DNA of 64,000 nucleotides from Thermoplasmata archaeon (GCA_021817245.1 JAKAVQ010000005.1:84615-148614), one strand, 5' to 3'. Shown: positions 1 to 9,186, numbered from the stretch's first letter. Numbers and translations: made by a program. The notes: generated from the sequence alone by a model not told the origin.

Positions 1-56
1 TGATGCGCATCCAGGTCCCGGACGGCGTCAATATCGAGATCGTGCTGACCGGGTAG
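1..56 (+). CDS. C-terminal end of an unidentified protein (5' end outside window)
   Basis: The frame beginning at base 3 reads MRIQVPDGVNIEIVLTG and stops with TAG at 54-56. Only 17 residues are visible, so no function can be assigned. The stop lies 4 nt before the GTG of the phosphatidylserine-decarboxylase-family gene, so it is probably the upstream member of the same lipid/pterin operon. An internal ATG at base 3 exists but a 17-residue gene is unlikely. Confidence 0.5.
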   Translation, partial: MRIQVPDGVNIEIVLTG

Positions 57-60
57 GCGC

Positions 61-687
61 GTGTTCGCCCCGGGGGCCGGCCGCTTCCTCGGCCCGGTCG
101 CCGTCGCGCTCGTCGTGGTCGTGCTCCTCGGGATCTCGGGGGCGTTCCCCGCGTCCGTCGCGCTCGTCGGCTTCGCGGCCGGGCTCGCCGCCCTGCTCGG
201 GTTCCTCGCAGCGTTCTTCCGCGACCCGGACCGCGCCCCGGGGGCGGCGATCGTGTCGGCGGCCGATGGACGCGTCCGGTCGGTCGAGCGGATCGGGGAC
301 CGGTTGCGGATCTCGGTCTTCATGAACGTCACGAACGTGCACGTCAACCGCTTCCCGCTCGCCTCGACCGTCGCGGCCGTCTCCTCCGGGGGCCGCGGGT
401 TCCGCCCCGCCTACGCTCCCGAGGCCGAGGCGAATGTCCAGCGTCGCTACCGGCTCGACACCGAACTCGGGCCGATCGAGGTCGTCCAGATCACCGGCAT
501 CGTCGCGCGCCGGCTCGTTTCGTTCGTCCGGCCGGGCGATCGCGCCGCCAAGGGGGACCGGCTCGGGATGATCGTCCTCGGTTCGAGGGTCGACGTTCAC
601 CTGCCGGCGGACCGTGTGGAGCCCCTCGTCGCTCCCGGGCAAGCGGTCCGCGCGGGCGTCACCTCGATCGCCCGGGAGCGGACGTGA
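61..687 (+). CDS. asd: Phosphatidylserine decarboxylase family protein (archaetidylserine decarboxylase)
   Basis: This 208-residue protein should decarboxylate archaetidylserine to archaetidylethanolamine at the membrane. Two hydrophobic helices (about residues 10-55) precede the catalytic domain. The family-typical segment SVFMNVTNVHVNRFP lies near residues 90-104. The self-cleavage motif LGS is visible with Gly174-Ser175, the serine becoming the pyruvoyl group. Length matches the short archaeal/bacterial PSD class that carries both chains in about 200 residues. It starts with GTG, 4 nt after the previous stop, and its stop overlaps the GTG of the head-group transferase gene by 4 nt. That gene would make its substrate, so coupling of the two steps is well supported. 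Confidence 0.9.
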   Translation: MFAPGAGRFLGPVAVALVVVVLLGISGAFPASVALVGFAAGLAALLGFLAAFFRDPDRAPGAAIVSAADGRVRSVERIGDRLRISVFMNVTNVHVNRFPLASTVAAVSSGGRGFRPAYAPEAEANVQRRYRLDTELGPIEVVQITGIVARRLVSFVRPGDRAAKGDRLGMIVLGSRVDVHLPADRVEPLVAPGQAVRAGVTSIARERT

Positions 688-1448
688 CGGACCGCTGGCG
701 CGTCTCGGCGAACCTCGCGACGCTCGCGAACGGCCTCCTCGGGCTCGGAGCGATCCTCTACACGCTCGCGGGCAACAAGCTGTGGGCCATGCTCTTGATC
801 GCGATCGCGATCGGGTTCGACGGACTCGACGGGATCTTCTCCCGGCGGAGCCCGAAGGGACCGAGTCGCTTCGGTCGCGTCGCCGACTCGGTCGCCGACG
901 CGCTGACGTTCGGAGTGGCCCCGGCGGTGCTGATCGCCGTGCACACGGGGAACCTCGGCCTCTGGGACCCGTGGACCACGGTCGCGATCGGGGTCGCGGC
1001 GGCGTACCTCGCCGCGGCGCTCGCGCGGCTCGCCTACTTCACCACCCGGGCCTTCCGGCACCCGTACTTCCTCGGGGTGCCGACGCCGCAGAGCGCCCTC
1101 GGACTCATCGTCGCGCTCCTCTTTCACGACACCCCGGCGTTCGAAGGCGTCGCCCCGGTAGGGCTCTTCGTGGGGAGCCTCGTGATCGCCGCCCTGATGG
1201 TCGTCCCGATCCCCTACCCGAAAGCGCGCCGGGGGACCCCGCTCGCGATCCCGATGGTCCTCACGGCCGTGGCCGCGGCGATCGCCTTGGTTCCCCTCCA
1301 GTTCCGGCCCCCGCCCGGCTCGTTCGGCTACCTCCTCGCCGAGGCCGCCTCCGTGGCCTTCCTCGTGGGAGTAGCGAGCTACTATCTGGTCGGGCCGTTC
1401 ACCGTCCGTCGCGCCGGCGGGACGCGCTCCACGGGAGGATCTTCGTGA
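684..1448 (+). CDS. pssA: CDP-alcohol phosphatidyltransferase, probable archaetidylserine synthase
   Basis: A 254-residue integral membrane enzyme expected to exchange CMP of CDP-archaeol for L-serine. The CDP-alcohol transferase signature appears around residues 47-75 as DGLDGIFSRR followed by FGRVADSVAD, giving the DG..(D)G..R........G...D...D pattern. At least six hydrophobic helices follow. The sequence FGVAPA just after the signature is typical of the phosphatidylserine-synthase branch rather than the glycerol- or inositol-phosphate branches. It sits between the decarboxylase and mptD with 4-nt stop/start overlaps on both sides. Serine specificity is inferred from the neighbour and the motif context. 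Confidence 0.87.
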   Translation: MTDRWRVSANLATLANGLLGLGAILYTLAGNKLWAMLLIAIAIGFDGLDGIFSRRSPKGPSRFGRVADSVADALTFGVAPAVLIAVHTGNLGLWDPWTTVAIGVAAAYLAAALARLAYFTTRAFRHPYFLGVPTPQSALGLIVALLFHDTPAFEGVAPVGLFVGSLVIAALMVVPIPYPKARRGTPLAIPMVLTAVAAAIALVPLQFRPPPGSFGYLLAEAASVAFLVGVASYYLVGPFTVRRAGGTRSTGGSS

Positions 1449-1864
1449 GCCGCTCTCCGTCCATCCATGCGGCCCGGCTCACCCGGCGGGAGGCTCTCCT
1501 CTTCGAGGCGGGCATCAAACTCGGGGGGATCTTCCACCAGTACCTGGGCACCCCGGTCGCACCGGGGACGGCGCGGACGCTCGAACGCGCGATCGAGTCG
1601 GCGGTCGGGCTGCAGCCGTTCGTCCGGCACGTGCGCGTGCGGATCCGGCCCGCTCGGGGCGGACCGGCCGGCCGTGGCCGGTTCGCCTATCGCTACCTCA
1701 CCCCCGAAATGCTCGAGGTCCGGGTGGGACTCGCGGACGGCGACGAGGAGGTCGAGGCTCGGCTCGACCACCGCCCCGACCTGCGCTACCCGCTCATGAG
1801 CGTCCTCCGCGCCGGGCCGCGCGCGAAGGGCCGGGGCCGCACGATCCGGCGCTCTGTCCCCTGA
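1445..1864 (+). CDS. mptD: Archaeal-type dihydroneopterin aldolase
   Basis: A 139-residue protein of the archaeal MptD family, which cleaves 7,8-dihydroneopterin to 6-hydroxymethyl-dihydropterin in pterin cofactor synthesis. The family signature LFEAGIKLGGIFHQYLGTP is seen around residues 18-37, and YRYLTPEMLEVRV in the middle. The GTG start at 1445 overlaps the preceding TGA by 4 nt; a much longer open frame extends upstream but lies inside the neighbouring genes. It is co-transcribed with lipid genes, so the operon combines unrelated cofactor and lipid steps. Confidence 0.83.
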   Translation: MSRSPSIHAARLTRREALLFEAGIKLGGIFHQYLGTPVAPGTARTLERAIESAVGLQPFVRHVRVRIRPARGGPAGRGRFAYRYLTPEMLEVRVGLADGDEEVEARLDHRPDLRYPLMSVLRAGPRAKGRGRTIRRSVP

Positions 1865-1987
1865 GCGGTTCCGTCGGGAGCCCCCGGTGATCGCACCGGA
1901 CGCCCCCGCACCGTCCCTTTCGCCTCCGAAAGATCGGCGGGCGGGAGCCGTCGCTCCCTGGACGCTCCTCGCTGCGATCCGCCCCGC

Positions 1988-1998
1988 ATCTTAAAGAG
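1988..1998 (+). promoter_or_regulatory. TATA-like box for the hemerythrin-like gene
   Basis: The AT-rich stretch ATCTTAAAGAG stands out in GC-rich DNA about 35-40 nt before the ATG at 2031, the spacing expected for an archaeal TATA box with a short leader. Confidence 0.55.
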
Positions 1999-2030
1999 GC
2001 GGCGCCCTCCTCCGACCTCGCCGAGGGAAG

Positions 2031-2726
2031 ATGACCCGACGGGAGAACCTGTTCCGACCGATCCACAAGGGCATCCGGTCGATGCTTTACGAGCTCGGCC
2101 TCCAGATCGGCGTGACCGATTTCGCGAGCGTCCGGGAGTCGAACGAGGTGGTCGCACGGCTCGAACACGAGCTGTCCAGCGCGGCGTCGAACTGCATCCT
2201 CTGCCTGCTTCGGGTCCATTCCCAGCACGAGGAGCGGGACCTGTTCTCCCCCTTGCGCCGGCACGACCCGGACGTCATCGCGCTGATGATGACCGAGCAC
2301 CACGAGATCGCCCGGCGGATCGAGGCGCTCGGCCGGACCTGCAGTGAGCTCCTCCAGACCCACGAGGGGGCCCGGCGGATCGAGGTCGGAGACCGGCTGG
2401 TGCTGGAATCGAACGATCTCTTCGCGCTCTACCTCGCCCACCTCAACAACGAGGAGGCCACGCTCGTCCCGCTCATGTGGGAGCGGTTCACGGACGAGGA
2501 GCTGCGCGCGATGCGGGGCCGCTTCTACAACGTGCTCCCCCTCGAGCGCTTCGAGGGATGGATGCGGTGGGTGCTCCCGGCGCTGAACCTCAACGAGCTC
2601 GAGGTCCTCGTCTCGGGGATGCGGACGGATCCGCCGCCGAACCGGTACGCGGACGTCGTCCGGCTGTGTCGGGAGCTTCTCCCGACCGAGCGGTGGCAGC
2701 AGGTCGAGCCGCGCCTCGGAAGCTGA
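2031..2726 (+). CDS. Hemerythrin/HHE-domain protein
   Basis: A 231-residue, mostly helical soluble protein. It shows the spaced metal-ligand pattern of hemerythrin-like domains: an early His (HKGIR), HSQHEERDLF near residues 63-72, EHHEI near 86-90, and HLNNEEATLVP near 137-147. Such domains bind a non-haem di-iron centre and are used for oxygen, nitric oxide or iron sensing or storage. The C-terminal 70 residues (from about FYNVLPLERFEG) resemble the extension seen in larger HHE proteins. The gene is monocistronic with its own TATA-like box. The specific role is unknown. Confidence 0.75.
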   Translation: MTRRENLFRPIHKGIRSMLYELGLQIGVTDFASVRESNEVVARLEHELSSAASNCILCLLRVHSQHEERDLFSPLRRHDPDVIALMMTEHHEIARRIEALGRTCSELLQTHEGARRIEVGDRLVLESNDLFALYLAHLNNEEATLVPLMWERFTDEELRAMRGRFYNVLPLERFEGWMRWVLPALNLNELEVLVSGMRTDPPPNRYADVVRLCRELLPTERWQQVEPRLGS

Positions 2727-3008
2727 CCGCGGGGAGGCGCTGCCCCCTCGGTCTCGGTCGACGAACGGGCAGCGGAGGGGTGGGAAAGGGTCCACGGTCG
2801 ATCGAGAGAGGACCGGGAAGACCCCCCCTGGCGGCCCGGGCCCGTCGCGATCTCGACCGGGAGGGCGCCCCCGCACTCCCCGGAGCGGCACGCCCCCCAA
2901 AACGAGGGGAGCGGCGGCCGTTGGCGGGGCCCGGCCGGGGGCGGAAAGGGCTCGGCGCGACGGTCACCCCGGAGGCGCGGCTCGGCCCCGGGGCCCGCGG
3001 AACCCGCC

Positions 3009-4139
3009 CTAGGACCGCTGACCGATCGGCACGTACGGAAGATCGACCGCGCCGACGTACTTCGCGGTCGGGCGGATCAGCCGAAGGTCCTGATACTCCT
3101 CGAGCACGTGCGCGGTCCATCCTGCGACCCGGCTCGCGGCGAAGATCGGGGTGAAGAGGTCCGCGGGGAAGCCCAGCAGCGAGTAGACCGAACCGGAGTA
3201 GAGATCGACGTTCGGATAGAGCCCCTTCTCGCGGTGTACGACCTCCTCGACCCGCCGCAGGAGTTCGTAGTAGTGGAGGTCCCCTTTGTTCTCCCCCACC
3301 TTGCGGGACCACTCCCGGAGGATCGTGGCCCGGGGATCCTCGACCTTGTACACCCGGTGCCCGAAGCCCATGATCCGCTCGTGCCGGGAGAGCTTGCCGT
3401 GGACGATCTCCTCGACGCGCTCGGGGGTCCCGATCTCGTCGAGCAGCTCCATCACGCGCTCGTTCGCGCCGCCGTGGAGGGGGCCCTTCAGCGTGCCGAC
3501 GGCGCTGGTCACCGCGCTGTACAGATCGCTCAACGTCGACGCGGTCACCCGAGCGGCGAAGGTGGAGGCGTTGAGCTCGTGGTCGGCGTGCAGGATCAAC
3601 GCAACGTCCATCGCCCGAGTCTCGAGCTCTGTCGGCTCTCGGTCCAGGACCGCGTAGAGCAGGTAGGCCGCCTGGGAGAGCTCCGGCCGCGCTCGGACGA
3701 GCGGCAGCCCCTTTCGGCGGCGGTGGAACTGCGCGAGGATCGAGGGCAGCACCGCCGTCAACCGCTGAGCGCCCCCGATCGAGCTCGCCCCGGGCCGGGT
3801 CTCCTCCGGCTCGAAGCCGGCGAGCGCGCTGACGGCGGTGCGCAGGATGTCCATCGGGTGGGCCTCGATCGGCATCCGGTCGATCTGGTCGACGAGCGGC
3901 GGCGGTAGCGCCCGCACCGTGCCGAACCGTCCCTTGAGCTCCTCGAGCTGCGTGGCGTTCGGTAGCCGACCGTACCAGAGCAGGTACGCGACCTCCTCGA
4001 ACGTGGACCGGGCCGCGAGGTCGCGGATGTCGTACCCTTGGTAGATGAGACGTCCCTGCCGTCCATCGATGAAGCAGATCCGCGACTCCAGCGCGACGAC
4101 GTCCTGCAATCCCCTCTGGACCCCCTGCGGTTCGGCCAT
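3009..4139 (-). CDS. gltA: Citrate synthase
   Basis: A 376-residue enzyme condensing acetyl-CoA with oxaloacetate. The length and the N-terminal GRLIYQGYDIRDLA segment match the short archaeal/Gram-positive class. Catalytic elements are visible: PLHGGANE and GFGHRVYK carry the two active-site histidines, and YPNVDLYSG carries the catalytic aspartate. A close relative, 2-methylcitrate synthase, cannot be excluded from sequence alone, but no prpB/prpD neighbours are present. It lies 36 nt downstream of the MFS gene on the same strand and may share its transcript. Confidence 0.9.
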   Translation of the reverse strand: MAEPQGVQRGLQDVVALESRICFIDGRQGRLIYQGYDIRDLAARSTFEEVAYLLWYGRLPNATQLEELKGRFGTVRALPPPLVDQIDRMPIEAHPMDILRTAVSALAGFEPEETRPGASSIGGAQRLTAVLPSILAQFHRRRKGLPLVRARPELSQAAYLLYAVLDREPTELETRAMDVALILHADHELNASTFAARVTASTLSDLYSAVTSAVGTLKGPLHGGANERVMELLDEIGTPERVEEIVHGKLSRHERIMGFGHRVYKVEDPRATILREWSRKVGENKGDLHYYELLRRVEEVVHREKGLYPNVDLYSGSVYSLLGFPADLFTPIFAASRVAGWTAHVLEEYQDLRLIRPTAKYVGAVDLPYVPIGQRS

Positions 4140-4175
4140 GTGAGGACACTTCCGACCCGCTCAGCCGAAGAGGGG

Positions 4176-5594
4176 TTATGGGGTTTTTGCGGCGGAGGAC
4201 GGCTCCGCCGTCCGGGGGGCGTCGGGGGCCGGGTCGCTGAGCGCGGGGCCAACCACGAGCACCGGTCGGGCAAACCTCCGGCGGTTGTAGGCCAGCGATG
4301 CCGCCGTCCAGAGCGGGAGCGAGACCAGAAGGGAAGCGCCGGCGACCAGGAAGACCAAGCGGTAACTCCCGTAGACGGACAGCACGCCCGAGAGCGCCGC
4401 GCCGAGCACCGCGGCCGCGCCCCCGAAGGCGCTGTTGACGCCGAGGATGCTGCCCGCGTCGCGTCCCTCAAGGCCTCGGAAGAGCATCAGCGCGCTCGCG
4501 GTCGAGTACACCGCGATCGCGCCTCCGAGGACGGCGTAGACCAGCAAGTTCGCGTCGAAGGCCGCGTGGCGCGCCAGGACCGCGAACGTGAACCCCGCCG
4601 TGGCCAGGTACCCGACCGCGCGCAGGTACGTCGCCCGCTGCACGAGCTTGTCGGCCCCGATCCGGTTCGACAGGCTGCCGGTGAAGGGAAAGAGCAGGGT
4701 CTGGGTGAAGTTGTTGGAGAGATTGACGAGGAAGATCGACGCCGCCGTGAGGCCCACGGCGTAGAGGTACGGCGTGTAGGAGATGTTGTAGAGATTCGCG
4801 GCGAGGTTGAACAGGAACGAGGCGGCGATGATCAACGGCAGCTCATGATGGAGCTCCTCCCGGGCCCAGGCCCGGAACCGCCGGAGCGGGCTGCGCCCCA
4901 GACGGGGCCGGTGAGGGAAGAACGGGATCGGGATGCGCAGTGCGATCACCACCCGGATGCGCGAGAACAGGCTTTCGGGGTGCCCCGCGACCTGGGCGGT
5001 CGTGAGCGTGCGCGGTGCCTCGCGGATCCCGAACCAGATCGCCACCGCGCTCGCGAGCGCGAGAGCCCCGAGGAGGTAGAGGAGGGTCAACAGGGCGTCG
5101 TTCGCGAGGGTCCAGAAGTAGCCGACCAGGAGGCCCGCGATCGAGCCGAGCATGCTCATCTCCTGGAACGACGCATAGGCATTCGCGCGATCGCGCTCGC
5201 TGAACTTCTCGAGGATCAGGAGGTTCGACGCGCTCGCGCCCGCGGGCGCCATGATGCCGATGACCGTGTAGATCGCGAACAGCGTGGGGATCGAGTGGAC
5301 GTGCGTCAGGAGCAGGTAGAGGCCCGCGTATCCTGCGTAGTTGATCACCAGGAAGAGTCGGCGACGGGGGTAGCGGTCGGAGAGGTGACCCCAGACGAAC
5401 GACATCAGGATGACGGCACCGTTGAACATCGTCGCGGCCAGCGCAACGTCCGCCCAGGTCCCGTGGAGCGGAATGAGGATCAGGAGGGGGAGCGCGACGC
5501 CGAAGCCCGCGGTCGCCGCGTTGATCGGCACGAACGCAAGAAGCCACGGCTCCGCCAGCAGCCGCTTCGGCCACGTTCGGAGCGAGACCGCCAT
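4176..5594 (-). CDS. Major facilitator superfamily transporter
   Basis: A 472-residue polytopic membrane protein with about twelve hydrophobic helices and the MFS loop 2-3 motif in the form GHLSDRYPRRRL near residues 70-81. A basic central loop (about residues 205-235) separates the two six-helix halves. The substrate cannot be read from sequence. It is transcribed toward the citrate synthase gene, 36 nt upstream of it, but a link to citrate metabolism is only positional. Confidence 0.8.
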   Translation of the reverse strand: MAVSLRTWPKRLLAEPWLLAFVPINAATAGFGVALPLLILIPLHGTWADVALAATMFNGAVILMSFVWGHLSDRYPRRRLFLVINYAGYAGLYLLLTHVHSIPTLFAIYTVIGIMAPAGASASNLLILEKFSERDRANAYASFQEMSMLGSIAGLLVGYFWTLANDALLTLLYLLGALALASAVAIWFGIREAPRTLTTAQVAGHPESLFSRIRVVIALRIPIPFFPHRPRLGRSPLRRFRAWAREELHHELPLIIAASFLFNLAANLYNISYTPYLYAVGLTAASIFLVNLSNNFTQTLLFPFTGSLSNRIGADKLVQRATYLRAVGYLATAGFTFAVLARHAAFDANLLVYAVLGGAIAVYSTASALMLFRGLEGRDAGSILGVNSAFGGAAAVLGAALSGVLSVYGSYRLVFLVAGASLLVSLPLWTAASLAYNRRRFARPVLVVGPALSDPAPDAPRTAEPSSAAKTP

Positions 5595-5620
5595 CGTCCG
5601 AACCGGCGGCTACGGCCACC

Positions 5621-5633
5621 CTAATTAAGCCGA
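5621..5633 (-). promoter_or_regulatory. TATA-like box for the MFS gene
   Basis: Read on the minus strand, GGCTTAATTAGGG lies about 27-39 nt upstream of the MFS ATG at 5594, consistent with a nearly leaderless archaeal promoter. Confidence 0.55.
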
Positions 5634-5701
5634 GTCCACTCGAGTGGAGGAAAAGCGTCCCGGCCGCGACGCTCACGGAAGCGAGGGGTGTTCCTCGACA
5701 C

Positions 5702-5712
5702 GCTTATTAAGC
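5702..5712 (+). promoter_or_regulatory. TATA-like box for the Lrp-type gene
   Basis: GCTTATTAAGC lies about 40-50 nt before the GTG at 5753. Initiation about 25 nt downstream would leave a short leader carrying the ribosome binding site AAGAGGGG (5736-5743), which favours the GTG at 5753 over the TTG at 5744. Confidence 0.55.
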
Positions 5713-5752
5713 CGCCCACTTCTGGCCGCGCGTCGAAGAGGGGTTGCGCGAC

Positions 5753-5986
5753 GTGGCCATCGGTTTCGTACTGATCAGCACGGCCCCCGCGAAGGAGCAC
5801 GAGGTCTACACCGAGCTCCTGCGCGTAAAGGGGATCGTCGAGCTCCATCCCCTCTTTGGGGAATACGACCTCATCGCCAAGGTGGAGGCGGAGGACTTCA
5901 ACGCGCTCGGCCAGCTCGTCGTCGACAAGATCCGCTCGGTGCCGGGCGTCATCGACACCAAGACCCTTACGGGCATCAAGTTCTGA
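5753..5986 (+). CDS. Stand-alone Lrp/AsnC ligand-binding (RAM) domain protein
   Basis: A 77-residue protein consisting only of the alpha/beta ligand-binding domain of Lrp/AsnC regulators (VAIGFVLISTAPAKE..., ...SVPGVIDTKTLTG), without the helix-turn-helix. Such small RAM proteins form decamer-like assemblies binding amino acids and can modulate full-length Lrp regulators. GTG 5753 is chosen because the purine-rich AAGAGGGG ends 9 nt before it; an in-frame TTG at 5744 abuts that site. An 11-nt gap leads to a small membrane-protein gene. Confidence 0.82.
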   Translation: MAIGFVLISTAPAKEHEVYTELLRVKGIVELHPLFGEYDLIAKVEAEDFNALGQLVVDKIRSVPGVIDTKTLTGIKF

Positions 5987-5996
5987 AGGTAGGACC

Positions 5997-6332
5997 ATGT
6001 TGAATCTCGTTGCAGACTCGGTATCGATCGGCGCTTGGCAGTTTCTGACGATCCTCCTGCTCGTCTTCGGGCTGTTCCTGATCCTGGCGGGGATCTTCAC
6101 GGCGTACTTCGGCAGCGGCAAGAGCCGGACGATCGGTGTGGCCCTGCTCGTCGTCGGACTGGTGGTTGGCCTGCTGGTGGGGTATTTCTACAGCGTGGGT
6201 ACGCTCGGACACCCCGGCGGTGCCCACCCGCTCAGCAACCTCCTTGTCGAGTCGATCCTCGTGATCGTCGCGGCGATCATCGGTGCCCTGATCGCGGTCG
6301 GGATCTTCCTCGTCGCGATCATGAAGTCGTAG
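5997..6332 (+). CDS. Small three-helix membrane protein, unknown function
   Basis: A 111-residue protein, nearly all hydrophobic, with three predicted membrane helices (about residues 14-40, 48-68 and 82-109) joined by short loops, the second loop containing GTLGHPGGAHPLSN. ATG 5997 is used, 10 nt after the previous stop and following AAGGTAGGA. The longer open frame that begins upstream overlaps the RAM gene and is not credible. I do not recognise the family. Co-transcription with the RAM protein and the SAM-cleaving enzyme is likely. Confidence 0.65.
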   Translation: MLNLVADSVSIGAWQFLTILLLVFGLFLILAGIFTAYFGSGKSRTIGVALLVVGLVVGLLVGYFYSVGTLGHPGGAHPLSNLLVESILVIVAAIIGALIAVGIFLVAIMKS

Positions 6333-6357
6333 GCCGGCACCGCACCGGCCCGGGTCC

Positions 6358-7209
6358 GTGGTGCGGGGCCCCGGGCGCCGTCTCGTCACCCTCTCCACCG
6401 ACATCGGGGTGGCCTACGCCGCCCAGATGAAGGCCGTGCTCCTGCGCAGCGTCGCGGCGGGCACGGTCGTCGACCTCGCCCATGACATCCCCGCCCATGC
6501 CGTCCGAGAGGCCGCGTTCCTGGTGCGCGCGATGGCCGAGGGGTTTCCGGCCGGGTCGGTCCACGTCGTCGTGGTCGACCCGGGCGTCGGGGGCCGTCGG
6601 GCCCCGATCGCGATCAGGTGCCGGGACGGTTCGTACCTCGTGGGACCCGACAACGGGGTCCTCCTCCCGCTCGCCGAGCGGCTCGGCCGGCGCAAGGCAG
6701 TGCGGCTCGAACCCGGCCGTCTCGGCGGACCCGACCGCGTGGGCACCACGTTCGACGGGCGGGACGTCTTTGCGCCGGCCGCGGCGGCGCTCGCGACCGG
6801 GGTCCCCTTGCAGCGCCTCGGGCGCCCGATCGAACCGCTCGGCCTCGACCTCCCGGCCCCGCTCCGCGAGCCCGGCGGGTCCCGCGGAGAGGTCGTCCAC
6901 GTCGACCATTTCGGCAATCTGGTGACGAACGTACCGACCGATTGGGCGCCGCCCCCCGGATCGCTCGTGCGGGTCCGGCTCGGGCGGGGGCCCATGCGGA
7001 CCTTACGCCGCACGGCGAGCTACGAGGCGCTCGGACCGGGTCGTGCGGGCGTGCTCGGCTCGAGCTTCGGTTCCCTCGAGGTCGCTGTCGCCGAAGGCCG
7101 GGCCGACCGGCGGTTCCGAGTCCGGAGCGGCGCGGCGGTCCGGTTCTCCTGGCCGGTCGCCCGGCCGCCCCGGGGAAGGGTAAATAGCACGCGACCTAGA
7201 CGCCGCTAG
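6358..7209 (+). CDS. SAM hydroxide adenosyltransferase (SAM hydrolase family)
   Basis: A 283-residue protein of the fluorinase-like (DUF62) family that splits S-adenosylmethionine to adenosine and methionine using water/hydroxide. Recognisable blocks include LVTLSTDIG near the N-terminus with the conserved Asp, [29 protein letters not shown] and [14 protein letters not shown], then a C-terminal domain with [11 protein letters not shown]. Length is typical of archaeal members (about 260-290). GTG 6358 or the adjacent GTG 6361 may be the start. It could recycle or limit SAM; its physiological role in archaea is not settled. Confidence 0.85.
   Translation: MVRGPGRRLVTLSTDIGVAYAAQMKAVLLRSVAAGTVVDLAHDIPAHAVREAAFLVRAMAEGFPAGSVHVVVVDPGVGGRRAPIAIRCRDGSYLVGPDNGVLLPLAERLGRRKAVRLEPGRLGGPDRVGTTFDGRDVFAPAAAALATGVPLQRLGRPIEPLGLDLPAPLREPGGSRGEVVHVDHFGNLVTNVPTDWAPPPGSLVRVRLGRGPMRTLRRTASYEALGPGRAGVLGSSFGSLEVAVAEGRADRRFRVRSGAAVRFSWPVARPPRGRVNSTRPRRR
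7180..7187 (+). promoter_or_regulatory. TATA-like box for dnaJ
   Basis: GTAAATAG lies inside the 3' end of the upstream gene, about 50 nt before the dnaJ ATG at 7235, suggesting an independent promoter with a leader of about 25 nt. Confidence 0.45.
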
Positions 7210-7234
7210 GGTCGGTGTTCCCACCATCGCACGC

Positions 7235-8386
7235 ATGCCGAAACGCGACTACTACGAGGTCTTGGGCGTACCGAAGGGTGCCTCGCCCGATGAGGTCAAG
7301 TCGGCGTACCGACGCCTCGCCCGCCAGTACCATCCGGACGTAGCGAAGGAGAACCCGAAGGTCGCCGAGGAGAAGTTCAAGGAGATCTCCGAGGCCTACG
7401 AGGTCCTCGCCGACCCCCAGAAGCGGCAGCGCTACGACGCGATGGGGTTCTCCGGCGTGGAGACCGAGTTCGGCCCCGGAGGGTTCGGCTGGCAGAACTT
7501 CACCCATATGGGCGACCTCGAGGACCTGCTCGGGTCCTCCCCCCTCTTCCGACAGTTCTTCGGAGGGTTCGGAGGGCCGTTCGGGGGAATCGGTCGGACC
7601 CCAGCCCGTCGCGGCCACGACGTCGAGGTGACGGTCCGACTTCCTCTCTCCGCCGCGATCCGGGGTGCCCGTCCGACCGTAGAGGTCCCACGATCGACCC
7701 CCTGCGCCGACTGCCGCGGGACCGGTGCCCGCGACGGCACCGCCCTTGAGACGTGCCCGGACTGCCACGGCGAGGGCCAGGTACGGCGTGTCCAGTCGAC
7801 CGGATTCGCGCAGTTGCTGACGATCGGAGAGTGTCCGCGCTGCCGCGGCACCGGCCGTCGCATCCTCGAGAAGTGCGCCACGTGCGGGGGAAACGGGCTC
7901 CGCACGTCGGTGGAACGGATCGAGATCACCGTGCCCCCGGGGATCGAGGATGGGGCCGTGCTGCGAGTGCCGGCGCACGGAATGGCCGGCCCCCGGGGCG
8001 GGCGGCCGGGAGATCTGTTCGTTCAGGTCGAGCTCGAACCGGTCGCGCACCTTCGCCGCGAAGGACGCGAAGTGTTCGCCGAGACGACGATCCCGCTTGG
8101 GGTCGCGCTCCTCGGTGGGGAGGTGACGGTGCCGACGGTCGAGGGTCAGGCGAAGCTCTCGATCCCCGTCGGCACCCAACCCGAGACGCCGTTCCGGCTG
8201 CGCGGGGAGGGTTTCCCCCGGATCGGCGGATCGAGCCGCGGCGATCTCATCGTGACGGTCCATGTCGAGATCCCCCGCTCCCTCTCGGGCCGAGAAAAGG
8301 ACCTCGTGCGCGAGGTGTTCGGCACTGTAGGACGCCCGGCGGCCACGAAGCGGGAAACGCTGTGGCGACGCCGGAACGGCGGATGA
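7235..8386 (+). CDS. dnaJ: Type I DnaJ (Hsp40) co-chaperone
   Basis: A 383-residue full-length DnaJ. It has the J-domain with the HPD tripeptide (YHPDVAKEN, about residues 30-38), a Gly/Phe-rich linker (about 70-125), and four CxxCxGxG-type zinc repeats: [24 protein letters not shown] and CATCGGNG (the last has Gly-Gly-Asn). A C-terminal substrate-binding domain follows. It stimulates Hsp70 ATPase, but dnaK and grpE are not in this window. In archaea this system is usually considered acquired from bacteria. The stop overlaps the following methyltransferase ATG by 4 nt. Confidence 0.93.
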   Translation: MPKRDYYEVLGVPKGASPDEVKSAYRRLARQYHPDVAKENPKVAEEKFKEISEAYEVLADPQKRQRYDAMGFSGVETEFGPGGFGWQNFTHMGDLEDLLGSSPLFRQFFGGFGGPFGGIGRTPARRGHDVEVTVRLPLSAAIRGARPTVEVPRSTPCADCRGTGARDGTALETCPDCHGEGQVRRVQSTGFAQLLTIGECPRCRGTGRRILEKCATCGGNGLRTSVERIEITVPPGIEDGAVLRVPAHGMAGPRGGRPGDLFVQVELEPVAHLRREGREVFAETTIPLGVALLGGEVTVPTVEGQAKLSIPVGTQPETPFRLRGEGFPRIGGSSRGDLIVTVHVEIPRSLSGREKDLVREVFGTVGRPAATKRETLWRRRNGG

Positions 8387-9078
8387 GCGAGGCGGAGCGG
8401 CCCGGTTCCGACGAGCCGTACTGGACGGAACGCCCCCGGTCGCGGTCGGCTCCGACCGAGCGCCGCTTCCTGTATCGGGGCGAACTCCTCTCCTTCGCGG
8501 TCGACGCCGGGGTGTTCTCCTCCCACGGTATCGACCCCGGGACCGCGCTCCTGATCGAGAACCTCGTGCTGGCCCCGACCGACCGGGTCCTCGATCTGGG
8601 GTGTGGCTGGGGGGCGGTCGGTGTCGCTGCGGCCAAGGCCTGTCCGCGGGGACAGGTGATCCTGACCGACGTGAACCGCCGCGCCGTCCGCCTCGCGCGC
8701 CAGAACCTCGCCCGGAACCGTGTCGCGAACGCCGAGGTGCGGGTCGGCCCGTTCTTCGAGCCGGTCGCCGGCGAGCGGTTCGACGTGATCGTGACGAACC
8801 CCCCGTACCGCATCGGGCGGGAACGGATCCTCCGCCTCCTCGAGGAGGCCCCCGCGCACCTCGCCCCGGGCGGGCGGCTGCTCCTTGTCGGGAAGGGGAG
8901 CGAGGGGATCCGGTTCTACCAGGCGTGGCTCCGAGAGCACTGGTCCGGTCCGGTCGAGGTCCTTGGCCGCGGCTCGGGCTACCGCGTGCTCGAGGCCGGG
9001 GCCCGATCCGAGCCTCCGGCGGCCCGGGCCGCCCTGCCCGGGCGGCGCCGCTCGTCCTCCGGCGGCCGAAGTGCTTAA
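8383..9078 (+). CDS. Class I SAM-dependent methyltransferase (RsmC/RlmG-like)
   Basis: A 231-residue protein with the Rossmann SAM-binding motif [17 protein letters not shown] (about residues 67-83) and the adenine/amino-methylase tetrapeptide NPPY in the form [10 protein letters not shown]. This pairing is typical of N2-guanine rRNA methyltransferases of the small RsmC-like class, in which the substrate is rRNA. The ATG at 8383 overlaps the dnaJ stop; the longer upstream frame is inside dnaJ. The C-terminal 30 residues are Arg/Pro/Ala-rich and probably disordered. It directly precedes the ribosomal-protein cluster. Confidence 0.8.
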   Translation: MSEAERPGSDEPYWTERPRSRSAPTERRFLYRGELLSFAVDAGVFSSHGIDPGTALLIENLVLAPTDRVLDLGCGWGAVGVAAAKACPRGQVILTDVNRRAVRLARQNLARNRVANAEVRVGPFFEPVAGERFDVIVTNPPYRIGRERILRLLEEAPAHLAPGGRLLLVGKGSEGIRFYQAWLREHWSGPVEVLGRGSGYRVLEAGARSEPPAARAALPGRRRSSSGGRSA

Positions 9079-9082
9079 AAGG
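9072..9082 (+). promoter_or_regulatory. TATA-like box for the rps13 operon
   Basis: TGCTTAAAAGG overlaps the stop codon of the methyltransferase gene. Initiation near 9105 would leave about 80 nt of leader before the ribosome binding site GGGGAGTGAG (9174-9183) of rps13. Confidence 0.55.
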
Positions 9083-9186
9083 AAAGGTCTGCTCGGCGGC
9101 CCCGCCCTCGGACCGAGGGTCGAACGGTGGGCCTTGGCTCGCCCTAGACCCGGGGTCGACGGCGTACGATCCAGGGGAGTGAGACC

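Noticed and set aside
2590..4149. A 519-residue minus-strand open frame overlapping citrate synthase
   Set aside because: Its sequence is Arg/Gly/Pro-rich without domains; the overlapping citrate synthase frame has clear catalytic motifs. Such shadows are common at this GC content.
4038..5624. A 528-residue plus-strand open frame opposite the MFS gene
   Set aside because: Highly charged and repetitive composition with no domain; it is antisense to a clear polytopic transporter.
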